DNA from: Actinomycetota bacterium
GTDB taxonomy: Bacteria > Actinomycetota > Humimicrobiia > Humimicrobiales > Humimicrobiaceae
DNA: 11,238 nt
Direction: 5' to 3'
Assembly: GCA_015711775.1 (NCBI GenBank)
Contig: JACVJB010000013.1
Span: forward strand, 1-11,238
Shown: positions 1 through 7,393 of the stretch, one piece after another
Numbering within the stretch: position 1 is the stretch's first letter
How the letters are laid out: each line of letters begins with the position of its first letter
The notes under the pieces: model-generated
Databases searched by the model: none
What the model was told of the DNA's origin: nothing
The model's input: only the letters and a program-made list of their open reading frames with translations
Position numbers and translations under genes: made by a program

Positions 1-315
1 TATTAAAAAAAAGGCTGATACAAAATAAAAATAATTTATTGCAAAATAAATGGAACCTACAGATGATGAGAGAATGAAAGTAAAAATCAAAAGAAGTGTT
101 TTTCTTTTAAAATATTTTACAAGAGAGCTGCTTAAATAACAGCCAAAAATAAATCCGGCAAAATAAAATGAAAAAATATAACCCATTCTGCCAATGCCGG
201 CTCCGGTCCTGTTACTGATTTCAATAAGTATGGGACTGCTCATTGAATATGCAATTGCAAAAACAAATAGAGTATAAAAAAATCCTGAATTTAAATATAT
301 CTTTTTTTTTAACAT
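1..315 (-). CDS. MFS-type transporter, N-terminal part (cut by window edge)
   Basis: The frame is open from ATG 315 to the left window edge, giving 105 residues with no stop. It encodes a very hydrophobic protein. Segments at about residues 9-28, 45-65, 74-92 and from 95 onward look membrane-spanning. Between the second and third lies the basic loop SSSLVKYFKRKTL (62-74), which sits where MFS proteins carry motif A (G-x-L-x-D-R-x-G-R-R/K). The acidic and glycine positions of that motif are poorly kept. The start lies only six bases beyond the stop of the epimerase gene upstream. There is no clear Shine-Dalgarno sequence, so translational coupling is likely. The substrate cannot be inferred. 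Another multi-pass transporter family is possible, because only the first quarter of the protein is visible. Confidence 0.7.
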   Translation of the reverse strand, partial: MLKKKIYLNSGFFYTLFVFAIAYSMSSPILIEISNRTGAGIGRMGYIFSFYFAGFIFGCYLSSSLVKYFKRKTLLLIFTFILSSSVGSIYFAINYFYFVSAFFLI

Positions 316-321
316 TCGGTA

Positions 322-1302
322 TTAAAAATAATTTTTTTCCTTGAACCATTGAATATTATCATTTATTGTCTTATTTATTGGCCTCGGATTATACCCCAGC
401 TCTCTTGTTGCTTTTTCATGGCTTATATAAGAATTGCTGTTTACTGTCTTTACCGAATAAACTGTAAACTTAGGCTTTGTTTTTGAGACAACATAATACA
501 CAGGTGCCACAAATCCAAGAGAATAAGCAAGCCATTTGGGTAGTCTGAATCTGGGTGCGGCAATACCGGTTATTTTCTCAAGTATTGACATTAGCTCAGG
601 CAGCGTCAGCCGCTGCCCTGAAAGTATGTAAGCCTGGCCGTTTTTGCCCTTCTCAGCGGCAAGTATATGACCAATAGCAGCATCTCTTGAATCGACAAAA
701 TCATATGCGCCGTTTATTATAATTTTCTGTTTTTTTCTGCAGTAATCAATGAAAAGCGAACCCAGGTTTGACACTTTATAATCATATGGGCCAATAATTG
801 CAGTAGGGCATACAATAACTGTATTCAGCCCGTCTTTGGTTGCATTCATTACGTCAATACTTGCCTGGGCCTTGCTCCTGTTGTACTGGCCCATTTTACT
901 GTGCGGATCAAATGGAAGTTTTTCATCAATTACTGAATTTTCCTGCTGTTCTTTAAATGCATGAATTGAGCTTGTATATATAAGCCTTTTAACCCCGCAT
1001 TCAAGGCAGGCCTTTATTACATTTTTAGTGCCGTAAATATTTACTCTGTTTAAATAATCACTGTAGCCTGGCATTATGGAAATTTCAGATGCAGCATGAT
1101 AAACATATTCCGCCTTCCTGAAAGCATTAACACAGGAATCTCTATCAAGCAGATCTCCAACAAACTTCTCGGTACGGCAATCTTTAAAACAATCTGTATC
1201 AGAAGTTTTTCTTACAAAAACGCCCACTTCCCTGCCTCTGTTTAAAAGCTCCCTGACAAGCGCATTTCCAAGAAGCCCGGTAGCGCCGGTAACAATGTCC
1301 AT
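322..1302 (-). CDS. NAD(P)-dependent epimerase/dehydratase (extended SDR)
   Basis: This is a 326-residue cytosolic Rossmann-fold protein of the extended short-chain dehydrogenase/reductase family. The dinucleotide-binding motif TGATGLLG is at residues 5-12. A conserved SS stands at 111-112 after the fourth beta strand, and the catalytic YxxxK pair is Y140/K144 in YNRSK. The C-terminal half carries the family pattern GQAYILSG followed by a helical substrate-binding region. The overall pattern resembles dihydroflavonol-4-reductase-like and hopanoid-associated HpnA-like SDRs. That supports a nucleotide-sugar or small-carbonyl substrate but does not identify one. The start is supported by AAAGGCGG seven bases before ATG. 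The MFS gene follows six bases after the stop, so the two are probably co-transcribed. I am sure of the fold and unsure of the substrate. Confidence 0.88.
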   Translation of the reverse strand: MDIVTGATGLLGNALVRELLNRGREVGVFVRKTSDTDCFKDCRTEKFVGDLLDRDSCVNAFRKAEYVYHAASEISIMPGYSDYLNRVNIYGTKNVIKACLECGVKRLIYTSSIHAFKEQQENSVIDEKLPFDPHSKMGQYNRSKAQASIDVMNATKDGLNTVIVCPTAIIGPYDYKVSNLGSLFIDYCRKKQKIIINGAYDFVDSRDAAIGHILAAEKGKNGQAYILSGQRLTLPELMSILEKITGIAAPRFRLPKWLAYSLGFVAPVYYVVSKTKPKFTVYSVKTVNSNSYISHEKATRELGYNPRPINKTINDNIQWFKEKNYF

Positions 1303-1517
1303 TTAAAAACCGCCTTTATAAAAATATTAAGAATTAAAGTGGTTAATAGTAGAAATGGCATAAATGTAAAATCTTATAATATTAAACTATTTTTTATTGT
1401 TCAGGTTTTATGCCTATTTTTTACTGCAAAAATTACGCAAAATAAAACTTTATAGAAAATTTGATTCAATATATTAACAAAAAAAGAAGATATAAAATAC
1501 AAAAATTTAAAATAATA
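1303..1517. other. AT-rich spacer between the peptidase and epimerase genes
   Basis: This 215-bp gap lies between two minus-strand genes. I see no coding potential and no classical terminator. It contains an 8-bp inverted repeat, GGCATAAA at 1357-1364 and TTTATGCC at 1407-1414, separated by 42 bp. It may also hold a weak minus-strand promoter upstream of the epimerase, with TGAACA followed 16 bases later by TATTAT. Both are weak enough to be chance in DNA this AT-rich. Confidence 0.4.
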
Positions 1518-2717
1518 TTAGAGGTAATTTTGAGGGTTGTTGGGATTTCCATTTACCCTCACTTCAAAATGAAGATGGTACCCTGTCGTATAACCCGTAT
1601 TTCCAACATATCCTATTACCTGCCCTCTCTGCACATACTGGCCGACACTGACTGCAAAACCTGAGAGGTGGGCATAATATGTGGCTACCCCTCCGCCGTG
1701 ATAAACAAGTATTGCATAGCCATACCCTCCATGATATTCAGCCTTTAAAACCTGCCCTGAATCTGCAGCAATTACCGGGGTCCCCAGCGGAGCATATATG
1801 TCTATACCATTATGCATTCGTGCCCGCCCGGTTGTTTTGCTTGTCCTGGGGCCGAATTTTGATGAAAGCTTGCCATTGGTGGGCCACAAAAACTTGCCTG
1901 ACGGAGCATTACCGTAATCATAGTTCTTCAGGATATTTGTAACTTCATTTTCCCTGGCCGTAAGCTGGTTTTCCATCGCAATCAGCGCATCTTTGTTTGC
2001 TTTTGCCTGGGAAAATAAATCAAGTTTTTCATTATAAATTTCTTCTATTTCCCTGTTTTTCTTTTCTGACAGACTTATTAATTCCTCAATTTTCTTTTTT
2101 TCGCTTTCCTGCTTCTGTTTTAATTCAAGAATATCAGTATTGATTTTTAAGAGCCTGGCTTTTTTTTCTTTAACTTCTTCAAGAATTTCAATATCTTTTT
2201 TTACAAGTAAATTCATTATTTTAAGCCTTGATATAAAATCAATAAAATCTCCTGTTTTTAAAAATATATTTAATATATTCCTGTCATCATTTTTATATGC
2301 AGAGGCGATACGCATATTTAAGATATCGGTTTTTCCTTTAATCTCTTCTTCAAGGACTGCAATTTCAGTTGTATTTGACACAAGCAGCAATGTAGTTTTA
2401 TCGCTCTGACTTTTAATTTCCGCCATGCTGTCGTTTAGTTCTTTGAGATCAGACAGGGCAGTAAGCAGTTTTTCCTCCACTTCTTCGACCTGCTGGGCAT
2501 ACTTTTCCTGCTCTTTCTGTACTTCTTCTATTTTCTTTCTTGTTTGTTCTTTTTCATTTTTTATCTGTTCAAGTTGTTCCTGGGATGGTGTAGTGTCAGT
2601 GTAAATATAATGTATGGGATAAGTGAAAATTAACAATACAAGCGCCAAAACTGCTACTGAAAAAAAGGCATTAAAAACTATGGTATTTTTTGTTTCTATT
2701 ATTTTAAACTTATCCAT
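1518..2717 (-). CDS. EnvC-like M23 (LytM) peptidase, membrane-anchored, coiled-coil
   Basis: This 399-residue cell-wall protein probably cleaves peptidoglycan cross-bridges or activates an amidase at division or growth sites. It has a short cytoplasmic N-terminus and one transmembrane segment at about 13-34, with no clear signal-peptidase site. A long charged coiled coil follows (about 45-265), rich in E/K/Q heptads. The C-terminal M23/LytM domain covers about 274-399. Its zinc-site residues are intact: H302 and D306 in HNGID, H350 in YAH, and H381 and H383 in HLHFEV. Keeping all of them argues for an active peptidase. E. coli EnvC, by contrast, has lost its metal site. The architecture matches EnvC and PcsB-like proteins. 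The start has no visible Shine-Dalgarno sequence, but it gives the expected membrane anchor and follows a strong promoter. Confidence 0.9.
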   Translation of the reverse strand: MDKFKIIETKNTIVFNAFFSVAVLALVLLIFTYPIHYIYTDTTPSQEQLEQIKNEKEQTRKKIEEVQKEQEKYAQQVEEVEEKLLTALSDLKELNDSMAEIKSQSDKTTLLLVSNTTEIAVLEEEIKGKTDILNMRIASAYKNDDRNILNIFLKTGDFIDFISRLKIMNLLVKKDIEILEEVKEKKARLLKINTDILELKQKQESEKKKIEELISLSEKKNREIEEIYNEKLDLFSQAKANKDALIAMENQLTARENEVTNILKNYDYGNAPSGKFLWPTNGKLSSKFGPRTSKTTGRARMHNGIDIYAPLGTPVIAADSGQVLKAEYHGGYGYAILVYHGGGVATYYAHLSGFAVSVGQYVQRGQVIGYVGNTGYTTGYHLHFEVRVNGNPNNPQNYL

Positions 2718-2745
2718 ATTAAAAAATATTTAAATTCATAATTAC

Positions 2746-2774
2746 TTTATACCTTAAAAATAAGAAAATGCCAA
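2746..2774 (-). promoter_or_regulatory. Sigma-70-type promoter for the M23 peptidase gene
   Basis: On the minus strand a -35 TTGGCA (2774-2769) is followed 17 bases later by a -10 TATAAA (2751-2746). Each hexamer matches the consensus at five of six positions, and the spacing is optimal. Transcription would start near 2739, giving a leader of about 20 bases to the ATG at 2717. This short leader fits the absence of a Shine-Dalgarno sequence there. Confidence 0.6.
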
Positions 2775-2861
2775 ACATGTGACCTTTTTATCGAAATATC
2801 AGATTCCGGTAGCTAAACTGCAGTATAAAAGTAACACACATCCTATTAATATGATAAGTAT

Positions 2862-4193
2862 CTAAGCAGATTTTATTTCAAGATCAAAGACTCTTGCAAC
2901 ATTTTTAAGGCTTTCACCATGATGCCCTGTCATAAAACAATTATGATGTGAATTAAAAAGCTCCATCATTTTAAAACCGTCAGGAACCCTTACCAGCGCC
3001 CCGTTCCTGCAGTGCGAACCCGGGTACTGGACATATTTTTCAAGTTCAGCTTCGATTACCATTAACTCACCAAGCGCAGGATCAAGTTTTGATATAGTAA
3101 TATTGCCTTCAGGAAGTCTTGCATCAAGCGCAATGGCGTTATCGTCTACTATATCCAGTACTTTGGGCACAACTTTCCACGAGCTGCAGAAAGGCCTGGG
3201 GACAACTCCAAAATATCCGCAATGCACAATCAGGGCATAATTCTGCGGGTCATTGACCTGGGGAAATTTATCAATCCTTTCATGCTTTAGAGCTGACATG
3301 CCCATTAAGAAAGGATAGATATTACTCATCATTATTCTTGCGTCAGTTGTTTTATTTATAAGATACATTGACATAAGAGAAGAAATGTCTGCTTCGCATG
3401 CCCAGATAAGGCCGCTGTCCTCATAAAGCATGCTCCAGGCAAGGCATGGAGTTGAATCAGAATAAAAAGATTCATTGAGACAATTGATGCCTGCGCCTTT
3501 TATGTTTTCATCATTGCCAATATCTTCTTTTACAGCAAGGTATATTTTAACAGCAGAATTAAGTGCTTTAGTTGATACTCCTGCATTGCTTATCCCTCTT
3601 TGGTTTATTACTTTTTCAGCAAAGCTGCCAGGTAGTTCTTTTGCTTTACTGCCAAGGTCCTTAAAGCTTTTTTTGATAATAGTTACACTAAATTTATTTT
3701 TCAGCAGATTTAGAAATTTATCTTCCCACCAGTAAAAGCGCCTGAATATTTCTCCCTGCATTCCTCCTTCACCAGGGTTATCCTGGTATACTAGAAATTT
3801 AGTTTTTTTAAGCTCCCTTTTTAATGCAAGGCTTTTACAGATAACTTTGGTCAAATCAAGCGAATAGGGTGAAAACACCTTAATTCCTTCAGTTTTTAAA
3901 AATGCAACTATTTCCCAGTCCCACATATTTACCGTACCAAAGTCAGAGGTTGCAATTATTATCGGCAGTTTTATTTTTTTAAATTTTTCTATCAAGGTGA
4001 AAGCTTCGCCTAAAAGCTGTGGAAAAATTAGCCCATCTGTTTTTTCATCCATTACTGCGCTGCATGCTTGAAATGCAACAGGTTCAGATAATTCAGCTTC
4101 ATGTGAAAGCAGGTTTTTAAGATTAATAACCTGCTTCTTAAAATCATCGTCCATTACTGGTTTAAAATATACGGGAGTAAGTTTTGCCTTCAT
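2862..4193 (-). CDS. L-fucose/L-arabinose isomerase-family protein
   Basis: This protein of about 443 residues has the pattern of the L-fucose isomerase-related family (COG2407). The N-terminal part alternates strand and helix, with LPIIIATSDFG and WDWEIVAFLKTEG at about 77-104. The C-terminal part has TPCLAWSMLYEDSGLIWACEAD (249-270; a family signature with acidic residues E268 and D270), then VHCG near 324-327, and HHNCFMTGHHGE at 417-428. These acidic and histidine positions are where family members bind a divalent metal. Sugar isomerase activity is therefore plausible, but the substrate is unknown. Positions here are counted from a GTG at 4196. I place the start at ATG 4193 because AAAGGAAG at 4206-4199 is five bases from that ATG and only two from the GTG. 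It is the last gene of a three-gene run, 45 bp after the cysteine-rich gene. Confidence 0.8.
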   Translation of the reverse strand: MKAKLTPVYFKPVMDDDFKKQVINLKNLLSHEAELSEPVAFQACSAVMDEKTDGLIFPQLLGEAFTLIEKFKKIKLPIIIATSDFGTVNMWDWEIVAFLKTEGIKVFSPYSLDLTKVICKSLALKRELKKTKFLVYQDNPGEGGMQGEIFRRFYWWEDKFLNLLKNKFSVTIIKKSFKDLGSKAKELPGSFAEKVINQRGISNAGVSTKALNSAVKIYLAVKEDIGNDENIKGAGINCLNESFYSDSTPCLAWSMLYEDSGLIWACEADISSLMSMYLINKTTDARIMMSNIYPFLMGMSALKHERIDKFPQVNDPQNYALIVHCGYFGVVPRPFCSSWKVVPKVLDIVDDNAIALDARLPEGNITISKLDPALGELMVIEAELEKYVQYPGSHCRNGALVRVPDGFKMMELFNSHHNCFMTGHHGESLKNVARVFDLEIKSA

Positions 4194-4198
4194 CACGT

Positions 4199-4206
4199 CT
4201 TCCTTT
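4199..4206 (-). promoter_or_regulatory. Ribosome-binding site that selects ATG 4193 over GTG 4196
   Basis: AAAGGAAG on the minus strand lies five bases before ATG 4193 and two bases before the adjacent in-frame GTG 4196. The first spacing is functional and the second too short. Confidence 0.65.
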
Positions 4207-4238
4207 TATCATATTTTAAAATATTAAAAACAATCGTT

Positions 4239-4826
4239 TTATTTCGCAGAATTAAACCCTGAAATACCTGAAATATCCTTATCCCCTGCAATCTTATCCC
4301 ACAGAAGCTCTACGGCCCAAGCGCAGGACAGTCCCACAACATTGGGGCATTTTGTTAAGTGCCCTCCTGCCTCTTCAAATGCTTCCAGCTCTTTTCTATT
4401 TATACCAAGGTTCTCCTCATCCATAAAACGGAAAACCCTGCCACATATTTTTGTATGAATATCTCCGCAGATTATGGAACAGTACTGTTCCTTGAATTTT
4501 TTATAAAGTCCCTGGCCCAGTATGGAAGATTTAATATAAGGTTCGCCTTTATCCCACTGCTCATATGTCCTGCCGAAAAAGAAACCAAAGGCAGCCAGGG
4601 CACCTGAAAACGCCCCGCAGTTTCCATAAGTAGTGACTGCTGAACCTCCCTCAAATGCAGAGAGGCTTTTAAATATTAGGGGATTTTTATATCCGAGAAC
4701 TGACATAATTGCATGAAATGTACTCTGTGCGCAATTTGTCCTGTTGGCCTCACTTTCAAATCCAATCCTGTAAGCCAGGCTCACGGCTTCCTCTTTTGTA
4801 AGATTATTGATTTTCTTGATTTCCAT
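4239..4826 (-). CDS. C_GCAxxG_C_C-family cysteine-rich redox protein
   Basis: This 195-residue soluble protein has the spaced cysteines of the putative redox-active C_GCAxxG_C_C family. C32 is in NCAQS. C70 is in GNCGAFSG, the family's central Cys/Gly motif. C116 and C120 form CSIIC, and C128, C160 and C168 complete the set. The helical glycine/alanine-rich stretch after C70 (GAFSGALAAFGFFFGR) is typical. Members occur mostly in anaerobes. They are thought to carry a redox centre or metal, and their biochemical role is not established. The start is supported by GAGGG six bases before ATG. The gene lies 17 bp after the PNPOx-like gene and 45 bp before the isomerase-like gene, so all three are very likely one transcript. 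I am confident of the family only. Confidence 0.85.
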   Translation of the reverse strand: MEIKKINNLTKEEAVSLAYRIGFESEANRTNCAQSTFHAIMSVLGYKNPLIFKSLSAFEGGSAVTTYGNCGAFSGALAAFGFFFGRTYEQWDKGEPYIKSSILGQGLYKKFKEQYCSIICGDIHTKICGRVFRFMDEENLGINRKELEAFEEAGGHLTKCPNVVGLSCAWAVELLWDKIAGDKDISGISGFNSAK

Positions 4827-4843
4827 CTGCTTCCCTCTATGAG

Positions 4844-5293
4844 TTAATGCATTGTAATTTCGCTGATCTTATTGAAATTACTGACAATAATATATTTTAT
4901 AATATTGACTTTAATCAGGACATTTAAGCCACTATCAGTAAAATTTTTAAGTTCAGGATATCTGGATAAATATTTTTTTAAAATATTTATTTCCTGCTTT
5001 TCTACTACACTTGCCTTACCGATTATGGTCACTGCGGTTATCAAACCAGTTTGGCCGGTATATTTTTCCCTGTTGTCAATAAGCAGTGAAACTGAAGAAT
5101 TACTGACAATATTATTATATTTCCTGCTGTTTACAGGAGTATAAAAATAAAGATTTTTTAACTCCTCATCCAGTAAAAATCCTACAAGGTTAAGATATGG
5201 TTCTTTATTATTTTCAGTTGCTATTACTGCAAAACGGGAGCTTTTAATTGTTCCTGCTATCTTTTTAAATAAATCTGCTTCAATAATATTCAT
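4844..5293 (-). CDS. Pyridoxamine 5'-phosphate oxidase-like (FMN-binding split barrel) protein
   Basis: This protein of about 149 residues has the strand order of the PNPOx-like split barrel. FAVIATENNKEPYLNLVGF is the first hairpin. LYFYTPVNSRKYNNI follows, matching the usual phosphate-contacting 'Y.T...S.K..N' turn. SVSLLIDNR and the later hairpin AVTIIGKASVVE come next. Family members bind FMN, F420 or haem and often reduce small molecules, but no specific cofactor can be assigned. The frame also permits a TTG start at 5302. I prefer ATG 5293, although neither has a convincing Shine-Dalgarno sequence. It is the first gene of the minus-strand cluster with the cysteine-rich and isomerase-like genes. 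That suggests a redox or detoxification role, which is inference. Confidence 0.78.
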   Translation of the reverse strand: MNIIEADLFKKIAGTIKSSRFAVIATENNKEPYLNLVGFLLDEELKNLYFYTPVNSRKYNNIVSNSSVSLLIDNREKYTGQTGLITAVTIIGKASVVEKQEINILKKYLSRYPELKNFTDSGLNVLIKVNIIKYIIVSNFNKISEITMH

Positions 5294-5425
5294 TTTAATC
5301 AAATTAAAATAATTTTATGAATCATAAATATTATAGTATTTATACCTAATATAACCACACTTTATTTTATCCTTTAATTCTGACAATAGAATAAATAAAT
5401 TCATTTAACAATTAATAATTTTTCA

Positions 5426-5461
5426 CATAATATTATTAAAAAACAATTAAATAATATTATG
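5426..5461. repeat. Perfect 12-bp AT-rich inverted repeat
   Basis: CATAATATTATT (5426-5437) and its exact reverse complement AATAATATTATG (5450-5461) flank a 12-base A-rich spacer. It could be a hairpin, an operator pair for the divergent promoters, or a low-complexity coincidence. The arms are almost purely A/T, so chance is more likely than for a mixed sequence. Confidence 0.5.
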
Positions 5462-5463
5462 GA

Positions 5464-5511
5464 AAAGAAGAGCCGCAAAGGGCTTAGTGCTTCTTTATGG
5501 TTTTGCTCTTT
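5464..5511 (+). other. Foldable sequence with two alternative pairings (possible RNA element)
   Basis: One fold pairs AAAGAAG (5464-5470) with CTTCTTT (5490-5496) and AGCC (5471-5474) with GGCT (5481-5484). It has a GCAAAG loop and a five-base bulge. The competing fold pairs AAGAGC (5468-5473) with GCTCTT (5505-5510). The two share bases and exclude each other. I cannot match it to a known riboswitch class. It lies upstream of the best candidate promoter for ychF, so it would be in the leader only if transcription starts further upstream. Confidence 0.35.
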
Positions 5512-5581
5512 AAAGTTTGAATTGTAGGCATGCAAAAAAATTTATTGGCTTATTTATCTTTATTTAAAACTTAAAAAAGCA

Positions 5582-5587
5582 TATAAT
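5582..5587 (+). promoter_or_regulatory. Candidate -10 element for ychF
   Basis: A perfect TATAAT stands 48 bases before the ychF ATG. The -35 position 17 bases upstream is only TTTATT. Promoters in AT-rich DNA are easily imitated by chance. Confidence 0.35.
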
Positions 5588-5635
5588 TTTTTAGCTTCAG
5601 GAAAGAATAAAAATTTTTTTTAGGGTTTTTCAAAT

Positions 5636-6730
5636 ATGAAACTTGGGCTTATTGGACTAAACAATACAGGTAAGACTACCCTGTTTAATGCCCTCACCAG
5701 GGGCAGCGCGGCGGTTGGGAACTATTTTTCTTCATCAAAACCTAATATAGGAAAAGTTCCTATTCCTGATAAAAGGCTTGATGAACTTTCGGCAATATTT
5801 AATCCAAAAAAAACAACACCTGCTTTTATAGAGTTTGTTGATATTGCAGGTATTGCATCCGGGCCAGTTGGTGGCAGAAGGTCCGGCAACAGCTTTTTAA
5901 TAGATGTCCGTGAAGTTGATGCACTTGTCCATGTTATTGATTTTTTCAGCGACGAAGCAATAACTTATTATAAAAATAATAATTCTTTTTCCTGTGTAGA
6001 AACAATTAACATTGAACTTATAATTTCTGACCTTGAGCTTATTGAAAAAAGGATTGAATCCATTGAAAGAAAGAAAAGATTCAAAGACGGCCCTGAAAAA
6101 ACAGAAATGGAAATTCTCGTTAAAATAAAAGATACACTTGATAAGGGCCTTCCGGCAAGGAATTTAGATCTTTCTGAAAATGAGAACAGGGTTATAAAGT
6201 CATTTAATCTGCTGACATTAAAGCCTGTAATTTACTGTATCAATATAGCAGAAAAATATTTAAAAAATGATATTTGCGAACCTGCTTTTATCAATGGGAT
6301 GAGGGAATTTGCTGAAAAAGACGGCTGCCTGGTAATAGCAGTATGCGCAAAAATTGAAGAGGAGATATCAAGGCTGGAACCTGAATACAAAGAAGTTTTT
6401 ATGAAAGACATGAATATTGAAGAATCGGGCCTTGACAAACTTATAAAAGCATCTTATAAGCTTCTTGGTTTTATAAGCTTTTTAACTGCAGGCCCGGACG
6501 AGGTGCGCGCCTGGACAATTAAGAAAAATGAAAAAGCTCCAAAAGCGGCTGGTAAAATACATTCAGATATTGAGCGAGGGTTTATAAGGGCCGAGACTGT
6601 TTCTTTTGCAGACTTTATGGAATCCGGCGGTTCTTTTTTAAAAGCAAAAGAGAAAGGCCTGATGCGATCCGAAGGCAAGGATTATATTGTAAAAGATGGC
6701 GATATTATTGATTTCAGGTTTAATGTATAA
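5636..6730 (+). CDS. ychF: YchF/OLA1-family P-loop NTPase
   Basis: At 364 residues this has the family's usual length. It is a cytosolic, ribosome-associated Obg-related NTPase. The order is a G domain with a helical insertion (about 120-185), then a C-terminal TGS domain (about 281-363). G1 is GLNNTGKTT (7-15), G3 is DIAG (69-72) and G4 is NIAE (203-206). The NxxE form of G4 in place of NKxD is the hallmark of YchF, which favours ATP over GTP. The TGS domain keeps FLTAGPDEVRAWTI, a conserved glycine-rich ESGG (329-332) and the closing DGDIIDFRFNV. G1 has NN where most members have PN, and T for S after GK. The loop after G3 reads GPVGGRRSGNSF, where the usual form is KGASKGEGLGNKF. The ribosome-binding site is weak, with AGGG about ten bases before ATG. 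YchF is near universal in bacteria, so a divergent ortholog is more likely than a new function. Confidence 0.93.
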   Translation: MKLGLIGLNNTGKTTLFNALTRGSAAVGNYFSSSKPNIGKVPIPDKRLDELSAIFNPKKTTPAFIEFVDIAGIASGPVGGRRSGNSFLIDVREVDALVHVIDFFSDEAITYYKNNNSFSCVETINIELIISDLELIEKRIESIERKKRFKDGPEKTEMEILVKIKDTLDKGLPARNLDLSENENRVIKSFNLLTLKPVIYCINIAEKYLKNDICEPAFINGMREFAEKDGCLVIAVCAKIEEEISRLEPEYKEVFMKDMNIEESGLDKLIKASYKLLGFISFLTAGPDEVRAWTIKKNEKAPKAAGKIHSDIERGFIRAETVSFADFMESGGSFLKAKEKGLMRSEGKDYIVKDGDIIDFRFNV

Positions 6731-6743
6731 TTAAAAAAATCAA

Positions 6744-6780
6744 GGGGACGGTTTAGTTTTTTACCATACCATTTTGTGTC
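6744..6780 (+). repeat. Possible REP-like remnant (GGGGACGG motif)
   Basis: Just after ychF, GGGGACGGTTTAG is followed by a T-run and ends near GTGTC. Short GGGGACGG-type sequences recur as REP elements of IS200-like Y1 transposases in some anaerobe genomes. I see only one copy here and no transposase, so this rests on motif resemblance. Confidence 0.25.
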
Positions 6781-6899
6781 TTTAAGCAAAGTTACAGTAA
6801 CGGTTATAAAAATAGCAAATTTAGACATTAATCATGATGGTATACTAAGCTGGAAATTTTAAAAGCTTTCTTTTTATTCATAAGGATAAATATTTTACT

Positions 6900-6905
6900 A
6901 AGGAG
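6900..6905 (+). promoter_or_regulatory. Ribosome-binding site favouring the second of two tandem ATGs
   Basis: AAGGAG is three bases before ATG 6909 and six before ATG 6912. The latter spacing is the functional one, so the product probably begins MQNSASD. Confidence 0.55.
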
Positions 6906-6911
6906 TAAATG

Positions 6912-7328
6912 ATGCAAAACAGTGCAAGCGATATTATCAGTTCAGCAGGATCGATAGTCGGAGTTATACTTATTTCTATTTTTTTTGCAGTCCTTTACAT
7001 TGGTGTTATCACTTTTTATATAATATGCATGTGGAAAATATTTGTAAAAGCCGGCAGGCCCGGCTGGGCCGCAATAATCCCCTTCTATAATATTTTTATA
7101 GAAATTGAAATTGCGGGACTGCCCTGGTGGGTTTTCCTGTTTATATTTATTCCCGGAGCCAACGCAGTGGCCCTGATTCTCATATCCATAAATCTTGCAA
7201 AGGTATTTGCTAAAAGCACAGGGTTTGCAGTGGGGCTCATATTCCTGGGATTTATATTTATCCCAATTCTTGCTTTTGACGATTCTAAATATATTGCGCC
7301 GGTAACAGAGCCTGCCGGGACAGTATAA
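6912..7328 (+). CDS. Small membrane protein, DUF5684-like
   Basis: This 138-residue integral membrane protein has an N-terminal transmembrane segment at about 14-40. It is followed by the signature WKIFVKAGRPGWAAIIPFYN, then a second hydrophobic block (GLPWWVFLFIFIPGANAVALILISINLAKVF) and a third (GFAVGLIFLGFIFIPILAF). It ends with the family pattern FDDSKY. This matches the DUF5684 pattern of small bacterial membrane proteins, whose function is unknown. A near-ideal AAGGAG precedes the start. It sits between ychF and the TPM-domain gene on the same strand, but the gaps (181 and 153 bp) do not prove an operon. No catalytic residues stand out. Confidence 0.75.
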   Translation: MQNSASDIISSAGSIVGVILISIFFAVLYIGVITFYIICMWKIFVKAGRPGWAAIIPFYNIFIEIEIAGLPWWVFLFIFIPGANAVALILISINLAKVFAKSTGFAVGLIFLGFIFIPILAFDDSKYIAPVTEPAGTV

Positions 7329-7363
7329 TCAATTTCAAATTGCTTATGAAACTGGTTTATCTT

Positions 7364-7393
7364 TTTCCTGGACAGCTAAACTGCTGCAGGAAA
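7364..7393 (+). other. Hairpin between the DUF5684-like and TPM genes
   Basis: TTTCCTG (7364-7370) plus CAGC (7373-7376) pair with GCTG (7383-7386) plus CAGGAAA (7387-7393). This leaves a two-base GA bulge and a six-base loop, giving eleven pairs. No T-run follows in either direction, so it is not a standard intrinsic terminator. It may be a weak attenuator or mRNA processing site. Confidence 0.4.

Larger units (their letters stand above)
5294..5635. other. Divergent intergenic region between the PNPOx-like gene and ychF
   Basis: This 342-bp gap has no open frame that looks coding. It must hold promoters for both directions. The minus-strand side has a TATAAT at 5335-5330 with no convincing -35. 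The plus-strand side has a TATAAT at 5582-5587. In the centre are an AT-rich perfect inverted repeat (5426-5461) and a foldable G+C-richer stretch (5464-5511), listed separately. Confidence 0.6.

Noticed and set aside
1461..1942. Plus-strand frames of 67 and 87 residues over the peptidase gene
   Set aside because: Most of both frames lies antisense to the confident M23 domain, and neither shows a family pattern or ribosome-binding site.
2718..2740. Six-codon leader peptide just before the M23 peptidase ATG
   Set aside because: It has no ribosome-binding site and an AT-only composition. Such short frames are expected by chance.
5464..5511. c-di-GMP (GEMM) or glycine riboswitch
   Set aside because: The GCAAAG and GGGC pieces are faintly similar, but the conserved junctions and second helix of those classes are missing.
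6791..6801. GTTACAGTAAC palindrome before the DUF5684-like gene
   Set aside because: It has only five-base arms, no second copy nearby and no adjacent regulator gene.
7364..7393. Intrinsic terminator after the DUF5684-like gene
   Set aside because: The stem is good, but no T-run follows it on either strand.
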